A stretch of 5,168 bases of DNA, from the NCBI GenBank assembly GCA_016935935.1, contig JAFGPZ010000255.1:1-5168 (forward strand), written 5' to 3'. The DNA is from Deltaproteobacteria bacterium. GTDB taxonomy: Bacteria > Desulfobacterota > Syntrophia > Syntrophales > UBA2210. Below are positions 1 to 5,072 of the stretch, in pieces. A program made the translations under genes and the position numbers. The notes under the pieces were generated by a model. The model was given only the letters and a program-made list of their open reading frames with translations, was not told the origin of the DNA and made no database searches. The stretch's first letter is position 1. Every line of letters begins with the position of its first letter.

Positions 1-207
1 GAATGGTTCTCCTGATATCGGAATAAATTTTACAGGATCGGTATTCTTATACAGCTTGCATTTCCAGTAGGTGAATCGACACCTCGACAGATTGTGCTGT
101 CTGCAATAATCAACCTGGCTCAATCCACTCTCTTTCCATGTTTCCACATGGGATGTCCAGGAGTCCTGTTTTTCTCTGTTCCTTTCTCCTCTTGTCTGCT
201 CAGTCAT
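1..207 (-). CDS. tnpA: IS66-family accessory protein TnpA, N-terminal part (runs off the left edge)
   Basis: This minus-strand frame starts at the ATG at 207 and stays open for 69 codons to the window edge, so only the N-terminal part is present. The protein has a charged N-terminus, then a helix-turn-helix-like stretch around residues 17-51 (a Trp-rich helix, SGLSQVDYC, then a Ser/Arg segment and FTYWKCKL), then KFIPI at about 60-64. This matches the IS66 orf1/TnpA pattern of W..H...W..SGLS...YC....L....F.YW...L followed by FVPV, recalled from the family. TnpA is one of three proteins (TnpA, TnpB, TnpC) of IS66 elements; TnpC carries the DDE transposase and TnpA is thought to be an accessory DNA-binding factor. 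The start is fixed by a strong ribosome binding site at 213-219. Nothing visible suggests the fragment is broken, and tnpB and tnpC would lie to the left. Confidence 0.85.
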   Translation of the reverse strand, partial: MTEQTRGERNREKQDSWTSHVETWKESGLSQVDYCRQHNLSRCRFTYWKCKLYKNTDPVKFIPISGEPF

Positions 208-212
208 GTTAT

Positions 213-219
213 CCTCCTT
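213..219 (-). promoter_or_regulatory. Ribosome binding site of IS66 tnpA
   Basis: The minus strand reads AAGGAGG, a full Shine-Dalgarno match, five bases before the ATG at 207. It fixes the tnpA start, since no other in-frame ATG lies between it and the inverted repeat. Confidence 0.85.
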
Positions 220-264
220 ATCTTGGATTTATTACTTAAGCTTGACATATCAGAATCGACTTGT

Positions 265-289
265 GAAGATGGGGTTCATTGAGCGCTTA
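265..289 (-). repeat. IS66 terminal inverted repeat (interrupted one base from its tip)
   Basis: The minus strand from 289 inward reads TAAGCGCTCAATGAACCCC and continues to about 265. The TAAGCG...TGAA pattern is that of IS66-family ends. The inner limit is approximate because the partner repeat is outside the window. The conserved first base (G on this strand) would be the complement of C2208, on the other side of the intron. Confidence 0.7.
284..289 (+). other. IBS1: 5'-exon target bases of the group II intron
   Basis: CGCTTA immediately precedes the intron and pairs fully with EBS1 at 471-476. These same bases are the outer tip of the IS66 inverted repeat, so the intron's recognition sequence equals the most conserved part of IS66-family ends. 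A convincing IBS2 was not found; TTCATT at 275-280 pairs with AATAAA at 442-447 at only five of six positions. Confidence 0.75.
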
Positions 290-470
290 GTGCGCCGGGA
301 GACCGGCATGGAGTTGAGAATGAAAGAGTCTTACGGTGAAGGATTAGCGCACCACGCCGACCCCGAGTCATGCGCCGTCAATCGTAAGAGTGGGGGTGAA
401 GCGTTGACAGGGGTACGCACAGGCCAGCCATTGAGCGGCGAAATAAATAAGTCCAGGACGCCGACGCTGT

Positions 471-476
471 TAAGCG
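471..476 (+). other. EBS1 of the group II intron (domain I)
   Basis: TAAGCG is the exact reverse complement of the last six 5'-exon bases. It lies about 180 bases into the intron, a usual place for the EBS1 loop of domain I. The loop was not folded here, so the assignment rests on the exact pairing and position. Confidence 0.7.
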
Positions 477-757
477 AAGCGGAAGGCAACACTATGGGCG
501 GCGACAAGCGCGAGCCGCCCATGGGTCCTGCGCCGTCGGAGACCCTGAGCATGTGCGGAAACTCCATGCACGGGAACCGGGAGATCCCCCAGGTTCCTTC
601 CTCGGGTGGCGAGGATGGACGGAGCGGGAAGGCCAAAAGCCACACGCCGCTCATGCATGCCTGTGGGAAGTCGGATGTCTGCATAGTACCTGAGATACCG
701 CCGAACAAAGGACAGGATTGCCTGCCTGCGGAAGCGGTGGAGGAAAGGCAGACAACC

Positions 758-763
758 AAGGGG
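758..763 (+). promoter_or_regulatory. Ribosome binding site of the intron RT
   Basis: AAGGGG lies six bases before the ATG at 770. It helps choose this start within a reading frame that stays open far upstream. Confidence 0.55.
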
Positions 764-769
764 AACACA

Positions 770-2116
770 ATGCGAACGGCCACGGCCCGGACACAGAGCC
801 GGAAAGTCGTGTCGCCCGGATTGCAGCGTGTGCGAAAAGCAGCACAGGAGGATAAGAATGCACGGTTCACGGCTCTATTGCATCATGTAACGCCGGAGGC
901 GCTAAAGGAGAGCTATCTGTCATTAAGAAGACAGGCGGCTCCCGGTGTTGACGGCATAACATGGTCTGAGTACCAGCAAGGCCTGGACACGAGATTGGCA
1001 GATCTTCACAGACGGGTTCAAAGCGGGAAATACCGAGCACTTCCGTCACGAAGAATATACATCCCTAAACCGGATGGTCGAGTACGGCCGATCGGTATAG
1101 CGGCACTTGAGGACAAAATCGTCCAACATGCTGTCGGGGAAATACTGTCTGTCATCTATGAAGAGGACTTTCTGGGATTTTCTTACGGGTTCAGACCGGG
1201 GCGAGGACAGCACGATGCGCTCGATGCTCTATTTGTAGGCTTGACGCGAAAGAAAGTGAACTGGGTGCTCGATGCGGACATAAGTGGCTTTTTCGATGCC
1301 ATCAGTCACAAATGGCTGCAACGGTTTGTTGAGCACCGGATTGCCGATTCCCGAATAAGCCGCCTGATCCGCAAATGGCTTCGGGCGGGGGTATCGGAAG
1401 ATGGGCAGTGGTCTAAACCGCAGATAGGGACTCCGCAGGGGGCGGTCATCTCGCCCCTGATGGCTAATATCTATATGCACTACGTTTTGGACCAGTGGAT
1501 ACATCACTGGAGGCAAAGCAACGCCCGAGGTGACGTGCTCATTGTACGCTATGGGGATGATTTTGTCATGGGATTCCAGAACGAGCAGGACGCCCAAAAG
1601 TTCCTCTCATTGCTGAAGGCGCGCTTGGAGAAGTTCGGCCTCACCCTACACCCGAAGAAGACACGTTTGATAGAGTTCGGGCGTTTTGCTGCGGAAAACA
1701 GAAGCAAGCAGGGAAAAGGCAAACCGGAAACATTCGATTTCTTGGGTTTTACGCACATCTGTGCAAGGACCAAGGATGGGAAATGGTTCCATATTTACCG
1801 GATAACGGTAAAGAAGCGACTTCGAGCAACACTGGCCAGAGTCAAGGCGGTAATACGTTCACGAATGCATAACCCGATAGGTGAAGTCGGCGCATGGCTG
1901 CAAAAGGTAATTCGCGGCTATTATGAATACTACGCCGTCTCGGGTAACCTGTACGCGTTGAACACGTTTCGTACGGAAATTATCCGCTATTGGTACAAGA
2001 CGCTTAGACGTCGGGGCCAAAAACGCCGGATGAATTGGGAGCGATTCAGGCCGATCGTAGCTATATGGATACCATCACCCTCAGTCCTGCATCCATACCC
2101 AAATGTGCGCTTTTAA
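770..2116 (+). CDS. ltrA: Group II intron reverse transcriptase/maturase
   Basis: This 448-residue protein would bind its own intron RNA, help it splice, and copy it into DNA at target sites. RT blocks appear in order: the RT1 region with APGVDGITW (57-65), RT2 with IYIPKPDGRVRPIGI (96-110) and FGFRPGRG-type SYGFRPGRGQHDAL (138-151), RT3 with DADISGFFDAI (168-178, catalytic Asp170), RT4 with GTPQGAVISPLMANIY (220-235), and RT5 with RYGDDFVMGF (260-269, Asp263-264). DFLGF follows at 323-327. The maturase (X) domain covers about 345-440, with WLQKVIRGYYEYYAVSGN and a HPYPNVRF tail. No HNH endonuclease follows, so it belongs to the endonuclease-lacking group. The start is chosen on AAGGGG at 758-763 and on family length; the frame is open upstream to 206 without a stop. 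The active site is YGDD rather than the commoner YADD. The stop lies 18 bases before domain V. The symbol ltrA is used in its general sense. Confidence 0.93.
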   Translation: MRTATARTQSRKVVSPGLQRVRKAAQEDKNARFTALLHHVTPEALKESYLSLRRQAAPGVDGITWSEYQQGLDTRLADLHRRVQSGKYRALPSRRIYIPKPDGRVRPIGIAALEDKIVQHAVGEILSVIYEEDFLGFSYGFRPGRGQHDALDALFVGLTRKKVNWVLDADISGFFDAISHKWLQRFVEHRIADSRISRLIRKWLRAGVSEDGQWSKPQIGTPQGAVISPLMANIYMHYVLDQWIHHWRQSNARGDVLIVRYGDDFVMGFQNEQDAQKFLSLLKARLEKFGLTLHPKKTRLIEFGRFAAENRSKQGKGKPETFDFLGFTHICARTKDGKWFHIYRITVKKRLRATLARVKAVIRSRMHNPIGEVGAWLQKVIRGYYEYYAVSGNLYALNTFRTEIIRYWYKTLRRRGQKRRMNWERFRPIVAIWIPSPSVLHPYPNVRF

Positions 2117-2134
2117 GCTAAACACCCGAGGTAG

Positions 2135-2167
2135 GAGCCCGGTGCGGTAATTCCGCACGCCGGGATC
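2135..2167 (+). ncRNA. Group II intron domain V
   Basis: The catalytic hairpin folds as GAGCC (2135-2139) with GGATC (2163-2167), CGG (2140-2142) with CCG (2160-2162), a two-base bulge at C2158-G2159, and TGCGG (2143-2147) with CCGCA (2153-2157). The loop is TAATT. The AGC triad is at 2136-2138. The middle G of the triad faces A2165, where the best-known introns have U. I recall similar GGAUC-type domain V sequences in other bacterial introns, so this need not mean it is inactive. Confidence 0.85.
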
Positions 2168-2170
2168 TGT

Positions 2171-2204
2171 GCGGGGGGTCGCTCGAAAGAGCGGTCCCTA
2201 CCGC
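2171..2204 (+). ncRNA. Group II intron domain VI with bulged branch-point adenine
   Basis: GCGG (2171-2174) pairs with CCGC (2201-2204). A2200 is bulged, G2175-G2178 pair with 2196-2199, U2195 is bulged, and 2179-2184 pair with 2189-2194 around a GAAA loop. The bulged A seven bases before the intron's last base (C2207) is the standard branch-point geometry. Confidence 0.82.
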
Positions 2205-2227
2205 GACCAAGCCCTCGACCCTACCTG

Positions 2228-2264
2228 AGGGGGGAGAGGGGCGGTAACGCCCCTGACCTACCCT
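2228..2264 (+). ncRNA. Second domain-VI-like hairpin just outside the intron
   Basis: A2237-G2243 pairs with C2248-T2254 around a GTAA loop. An AG/GA internal loop (2235-2236 with 2255-2256) follows, then G2232-G2234 with C2257-T2259, a single bulged A2260, and A2228-G2231 with C2261-T2264. This is the layout of a group II domain VI including the bulged adenine, yet no domain V precedes it within the 3' flank: CTACC at 2221-2225 cannot pair with an AGC triad. It could be the remaining 3' end of another intron into which IS66 jumped, or a 3' extension (domain VII) of the first intron. AGGTAGG at 2129-2135 can pair with CCTACCT at 2220-2226, which would favour the second view. Confidence 0.55.
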
Positions 2265-2280
2265 GTGTAGTGAATATATT

Positions 2281-2292
2281 TTTTGATCAAAA
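2281..2292. repeat. 12-bp perfect palindrome upstream of the CGGC gene
   Basis: TTTTGATCAAAA is a perfect 12-base palindrome 29 bases before the CGGC gene start, in an AT-rich stretch. It could be an operator, but short AT-rich palindromes arise easily by chance and it matches no regulator site I can name with confidence. No clear -35/-10 pair was found between the intron and the gene. Confidence 0.3.
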
Positions 2293-2321
2293 TAAAAATA
2301 AATCAAGGGGGATCAAGATAA

Positions 2322-2759
2322 ATGATGAAGATTGGTATAATAATATGTAACCGTTATCACTCTTGTGCAGGAGGAAAGTGTCTACGCGCCATGCGCAATC
2401 GTGAAGGGGCTTTTTCCTTGTACAAGGGAGAAGAAATAGAACTTGTAGGATTCACCACCTGCGGAGGTTGTCCTGGTGGAAACGTAGAGTACGCACCAGC
2501 AGAGATGAAAAAGAATGGAGCAAATGTCATCCATTTAGCCACCGGTTTAGTAGTCGGCTATCCACCATGTCCACGTTTGGAAGCTTTTTGTGATTTCATT
2601 CCAGCCAAATACGAATTGGATGTAGTAATTGGTACTCATCCAATTCCACAAAACTATTACTTAACTCATCAAGGGCTAGGCACTTGGAAGTCCGACAAAT
2701 GGCAAGGCCGGATTAAGCACGTTTTGCCGAATGAAGAAATGCGCTTGGCATACGATTGA
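2322..2759 (+). CDS. CGGC-domain protein (putative metal-binding, cysteine-rich)
   Basis: This is a complete 145-residue soluble protein of the CGGC-domain family, small proteins found mainly in anaerobic bacteria and methanogens. They are presumed to bind metal, and no reaction is established. The eponymous motif is TTCGGCPGG (Cys47 and Cys50). Other cysteines are Cys9, Cys15 and Cys20 near the N-terminus (IIICNRYHSCAGGKC), and Cys83 and Cys90 in YPPCPRLEAFC. IHLATG at 70-75 and IGTHPIP at 103-109 also look family-like. Length fits a full domain, with no signal peptide or membrane segment. The start at 2322 is preceded by AAGGGGG (2305-2311) at a spacing of ten; a second ATG at 2325 would be slightly further away. 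It stands alone, about 115 bases after the intron, and the mobile elements upstream may have replaced its original promoter. Confidence 0.85.
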   Translation: MMKIGIIICNRYHSCAGGKCLRAMRNREGAFSLYKGEEIELVGFTTCGGCPGGNVEYAPAEMKKNGANVIHLATGLVVGYPPCPRLEAFCDFIPAKYELDVVIGTHPIPQNYYLTHQGLGTWKSDKWQGRIKHVLPNEEMRLAYD

Positions 2760-2848
2760 TTCCTCAAGATTAACAGAAAATAAAAGAAAATCTTCTGGAT
2801 GAAAAAGGAATAAGTATGGATATTTAGCCTAAATATTAGTAAGCTGTT

Positions 2849-2995
2849 TTATCCTGTCGCCGGGAAATTTTGACCCGGCCATAGGTGGGGGATTTTAAAG
2901 TGGCCATCGGAGCCGCAGCAAGTCTGATTCTTGTGACGAGGACTTTTTTCGAAAAAATCACCACAATAAACACATTCAATCTCAGCCATCTCCAT
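2849..2995 (-). pseudogene. Truncated zinc-ribbon mini-protein gene
   Basis: A 48-codon minus-strand frame from ATG 2995 (or 2989) encodes MAEIECVYCGDFF, then PRHKNQTCCGSD. This gives Cys8 and Cys11 followed by Cys26 and Cys27, the pattern of a small zinc ribbon of the form C..CG..F...PR.K.Q..C (I recall such short proteins beside mobile elements, but cannot name the family firmly). After CCGSD the usual second Cys and the basic tail are missing. Instead the frame reads into the IS21-like repeats (2862-2910) and stops at 2849. The gene therefore seems to have been cut at about 2909 by insertion or deletion. GAGG around 2997-3000 could be its ribosome binding site. It is unlikely to make a folded zinc ribbon now. 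Confidence 0.5.
2862..2910 (+). repeat. Two tandem degenerate 24-bp repeats, IS21-like element end
   Basis: GGGAAATTTTGACCCGGCC (from 2862) and GGGGGATTTTAAAGTGGCC (from 2887) begin two 24-base units spaced 25 bases apart. They agree at 17 of 24 positions without gaps, sharing ATTTT, GGCCAT and the final GG. Arrays of degenerate GGGGATTTTGAANTGGCC-like repeats are what I recall from IS21-family ends. No istA or istB sequence is in the window, so this would be a leftover end. The first unit also forms a GCCGGG/CCCGGC hairpin (about 2859-2879) that could be mistaken for a terminator of the CGGC gene. Confidence 0.45.
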
Positions 2996-3515
2996 CCTCA
3001 ACTTTATATGGAATGGCTTATCGTAATGAAATTATTAGTGAATATGGAAATTAAAGGAATTATAAGGACTTGTTACACAAGTCTTTGGGAATGATATGAA
3101 AAGAATAATATGGATGGACTAGAATTAAATCCTGAGACTGGTACTGATTTATAGCCCTCAAATTGGCCCTGAATTAAATTCCTGGTACCAATCAAGATCG
3201 CAGAAGGTGAATGTAAAGGAGCTTATGCATATAGGGAATATTCTCAAGAACAGAATAAAATCATAATAAAACCTGTTCCTCAAATAGGTTTTTTGAAAAA
3301 TGAATCGGCAATAAATCTATGAAGCTCTTAGTTTGGGAAAACTGCACGCTGTGTTTTGTGTGAATTGGAAGAAGTTGGTAATTACCTCTGGTCAACCGGT
3401 GGAAAGCTCATGATGGATATCTATCCCGATTTTTGTCAAATTACCTGATTTACCCACTTCTTCTCCTCAGCACCCCTTTTATCTTTTATACTTTATTACA
3501 TAAGAAAATGTTTCT
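2996..3515. other. Gene-poor AT-rich stretch, probably decayed DNA
   Basis: No gene is recognised on either strand. One plus-strand frame from the ATG at about 3111 holds two longer open pieces, about 3178-3319 (including KIAEGECKGAYAYREYS) and about 3335-3445 (including GKTARCVLCELEEVGN), separated by several stops. This may be a dead gene or chance in AT-rich sequence. A seven-pair hairpin, AAAACCT (3268-3274) with AGGTTTT (3286-3292), is followed by more T and could be a weak terminator on the plus strand. GACTTG-TTACA-CAAGTC (3067-3083) is a short inverted repeat. No terminator for the minus-strand hydrolase gene is evident just below 3516. Confidence 0.4.
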
Positions 3516-4511
3516 TTAGATACGGTATGCATCCATTGCAGTACCATGAAACAGGGCACACCGTTCCTGAAATGAAAAATCTTCCACAACCCTTTTAAAG
3601 GCATTCCATAGCACAGTGTATGAATATGATGATTTATCCACAGGGAAATTACTTTCAAACATACACCTGTCAATGCCAAAACACTCAATACACCATAAAT
3701 AATAGGGTGCCATAATTTCCGCTAGATCCGATGAATTAGGCGGAACAGATCTTTCATGCCAGCCAAAACCACAGATAGGCATCCCAAGCCCGCCTAATTT
3801 GATAAATACGTTGGGGTATTTCGACAGCTCACCGATACCTCGTTTCCAGTTTGATAAGACCTCCTCACGTCTTTCTGCATAAGGACCGATTCCCAGCGGT
3901 CCGCCTGTATGATTGATAATGATTCTTATGTCAGGATACTTTCTGGCGAGATATTCAAGTTCTGCTAACTGTGGATGAAAAAGCCATGCGTCAAAGCTCA
4001 AATCGAATTTTTGAAGGCACCCAAACCCCTCACGAAATTTGCTATCAGACAGAAGCCCTTCAGGGACTTCCCATCGAGACTTGAATTCAGGACTTCTATC
4101 CCACGCACACGTATGGCGGATCCCACGGAACCTTCCCTTTCCTGCGGAAATATGCGCCTCAAGAAGACGTTCCACCGAACTACCTAATGTGAGATCCGCA
4201 AAACCAACAATGGCCGCGGATATATCAATGTTTTGGTTGCCAGAAAGCTGAGATAAGACTCTTTGAATGTACTCGGTTTCACCCAAAGGCCGCATTTCCA
4301 GTGGGCCGCTCTTTCTTAACATTAACCGGGATTCGACGAAGACCGTCTTAACTACACGATGCCCATAGTTGATATCATTTAAGAGATCATTAATGGAGTA
4401 TTCGATCTCTACATCATACCAGAGATGATGATGAGGATCACATATCTCCATTTTGGGATCTATTACATCCTCTTGGGTGAGGCTTAACCAGTCTTCTCGT
4501 ATATTCATCAT
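3516..4511 (-). CDS. Amidohydrolase-2 family / fuconolactonase-like TIM-barrel hydrolase (COG3618-like)
   Basis: This complete 331-residue cytoplasmic protein has no signal peptide. It belongs to the metal-dependent TIM-barrel hydrolases of the amidohydrolase-2 group, relatives of L-fuconolactonase and 2-pyrone-4,6-dicarboxylate lactonase that cleave lactones or related bonds. Visible landmarks are ICDPHHHLW (23-31, HxH metal pair His27/His29), VFVESR (57-62), AAIVGFADLTLG (99-110), GRFRGIRH (126-133), DAWLFHPQL (174-182, His179), INHTGGPLGIGP (199-210, His201), VFIKLGGLGM (235-244) and CMFESNFPVDK (283-293). Most relatives have an Asp in the final [ST]D[WFY]P motif; here it is Asn288. I recall ESNFPVDK as normal for this subfamily, which suggests altered chemistry rather than mutation. 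The substrate is unknown. Start choice between the ATGs at 4511 and 4508 is open, and no good Shine-Dalgarno sequence is visible. The gene stands alone, with no pathway neighbour. Confidence 0.88.
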   Translation of the reverse strand: MMNIREDWLSLTQEDVIDPKMEICDPHHHLWYDVEIEYSINDLLNDINYGHRVVKTVFVESRLMLRKSGPLEMRPLGETEYIQRVLSQLSGNQNIDISAAIVGFADLTLGSSVERLLEAHISAGKGRFRGIRHTCAWDRSPEFKSRWEVPEGLLSDSKFREGFGCLQKFDLSFDAWLFHPQLAELEYLARKYPDIRIIINHTGGPLGIGPYAERREEVLSNWKRGIGELSKYPNVFIKLGGLGMPICGFGWHERSVPPNSSDLAEIMAPYYLWCIECFGIDRCMFESNFPVDKSSYSYTVLWNAFKRVVEDFSFQERCALFHGTAMDAYRI

Positions 4512-4528
4512 ATGGTAAGTTAACGGTG

Positions 4529-4534
4529 ATTATA
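4529..4534 (-). promoter_or_regulatory. Possible -10 box of the hydrolase gene
   Basis: The minus strand has a perfect TATAAT 17 bases before the ATG at 4511. The hexamer 17 bases further upstream (TGAATT) is a poor -35. If used, the leader would be only about ten bases, consistent with the missing ribosome binding site. AT-rich sequence makes chance matches likely. Confidence 0.3.
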
Positions 4535-4559
4535 ATTATTGATAGGACATTAATTCATA

Positions 4560-4830
4560 TGCAATATTTTAAATATAGTCTCAAAGCTTTAGAAATGCCT
4601 CTTACAGCAAATGGATTCGACTAATTATGATTTTGAACTTTTCCAGATCATTCAGCCTGACTTTTTGTTGTTCGGTAAAGTTCCAAGAATTTTTCAACCT
4701 GATATAACAGGTTTTATTTAGTGATTCCGGATCCTTGTCCGTGCGTTCATGGGTTTCTTCTTTAGGTGTGATCCACCAGGTCGATTCTGATATTCAGATC
4801 TGACCATTAAAATAAATCAACCAGCTTCCT
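4560..4830 (-). pseudogene. Degraded fragment of an ISL3-family transposase
   Basis: Minus-strand translation gives PKEETHERTDKDPESLNKTC, then YIRLKNSWNFTEQQKVRL, then NDLEKFK...SRIHLL. This continues in the same frame through stops as EAFLKL, DYI and NI. It follows the ISL3 transposase pattern VRKEEHRE....LN.T.YLWLKNP.NLT..Q...L..L.K.NL.T.RAYLLKEAF.L.WDY, recalled from the family. The in-frame stops at 4602-4604, 4581-4583 and 4569-4571 sit where Lys, Trp and another residue would be expected. Further upstream, in another frame, VDLF then DLNIRIDLV resembles YDLFHVV...LN.AVDLV, so a frameshift near 4770 is likely. The N-terminal and C-terminal parts and the IS ends are absent, so this is a dead internal piece. 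Confidence 0.65.
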
Positions 4831-4971
4831 TCTCCCCGAAAGAATTATCAAAGAACAATCAGCAATACATTTTAACGAGTTGTGGTGGCTTAAGGGGAGA
4901 CGAATGTTGGGTTAAATTACAACATGAAATGTACGATCCCATTTCTTTACTTTGCCAATCTTTTATTACGG
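4831..4971. other. Intergenic stretch without a recognisable gene
   Basis: Neither strand shows a convincing reading frame, RNA gene or repeat. It lies between the ISL3 fragment and the terminator-like hairpin, and may include unrecognisable transposon remains. Confidence 0.4.
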
Positions 4972-5020
4972 CCCTCTCTGCCCTTCGGGGGCCTTTACAG
5001 AGGGGTCTATTTTATTTTTT
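4972..5020 (+). terminator. Terminator-like hairpin with TTCG loop
   Basis: CCCTCT (4972-4977) pairs with AGAGGG (4999-5004), and GCCC (4980-4983) pairs with GGGC (4989-4992) around a TTCG loop. The stem is followed by TCTATTTTATTTTTT to 5020. This is the shape of a rho-independent terminator on the plus strand, but no intact plus-strand gene ends nearby, so it may be left over from a lost gene. In the minus direction the stem is followed by only mixed sequence. Confidence 0.5.
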
Positions 5021-5072
5021 CGTATTAAACGGTAAATTTTATTAATTCTTAATGACATAACCTGTGGATCAT

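Larger units (their letters stand above)
1..289 (-). mobile_element. IS66-family insertion sequence, tnpA-side end (partial)
   Basis: This is the outer end of an IS66-family element. It holds the 5' part of tnpA (1-207), a leader of about 80 bases, and the terminal repeat reading inward from 289 as TAAGCGCTCAATGAACC. IS66-family repeats are known to begin GTAAGCG; here the outermost G is missing because a group II intron starts at 290. Its complement C is found at 2208, directly after the intron. The element body (tnpB, tnpC and the far repeat) lies left of the window. With the intron splitting one terminal repeat, this copy is probably immobile at the DNA level. Confidence 0.8.
290..2207 (+). 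mobile_element. Group II intron with reverse transcriptase/maturase ORF, inserted in an IS66 end
   Basis: This is a self-splicing retroelement of about 1918 bases. The 5' end reads GTGCGCC, matching the GUGYG consensus. The six bases before it (CGCTTA, 284-289) are the exact complement of TAAGCG at 471-476, giving a six-pair IBS1/EBS1 contact that supports the 5' splice site. Positions 290-769 are the ribozyme 5' part (domains I-III and the start of IV). The RT gene at 770-2116 lies in domain IV. Domain V is at 2135-2167 and domain VI at 2171-2204, with bulged branch-point candidate A2200. The intron ends in GAC, seven bases after that adenine, as AY-ending introns do. The intron runs antisense to the IS66 tnp genes, so it cannot be spliced from their mRNA. 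All key parts look intact, so it may be active. I cannot assign the structural class securely. Confidence 0.88.

Noticed and set aside
94..282. A 62-codon plus-strand frame at the left end.
   Set aside because: It is antisense to IS66 tnpA and its leader, which have a strong ribosome binding site and family match.
331..870. A 179-codon minus-strand open frame.
   Set aside because: It lies antisense to the intron ribozyme and the RT start, in GC-rich RNA-coding sequence, and has no recognisable domain or ribosome binding site.
1229..1597. A 122-codon minus-strand frame inside the RT gene.
   Set aside because: It is antisense to the conserved RT catalytic blocks and has no features of its own.
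2260..2268. An alternative intron 3' splice site about seven bases after the second bulged adenine (A2260).
   Set aside because: The intron would not end in AY, and the next exon base would not be the C needed to complete the IS66 repeat. The site at 2207/2208 meets both conditions.
2859..2879. GCCGGG/CCCGGC hairpin as a terminator for the CGGC gene.
   Set aside because: No T-run follows, and the hairpin falls within the first IS21-like repeat, which explains it better.
2885..3094. A 69-codon plus-strand frame.
   Set aside because: It overlaps the IS21-like repeats and runs antisense to the zinc-ribbon fragment, with no ribosome binding site or family match.
247..4793. A 14-base inverted repeat: ATATCAGAATCGAC at 247-260 and its reverse complement at 4780-4793.
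   Set aside because: The left copy lies in the IS66 leader and the right copy within the decayed ISL3 frame. Similarity ends sharply on both sides, and one such match in a window this size is not very unlikely. A loose AATAAATC match further on was not enough to call a second IS66 end.
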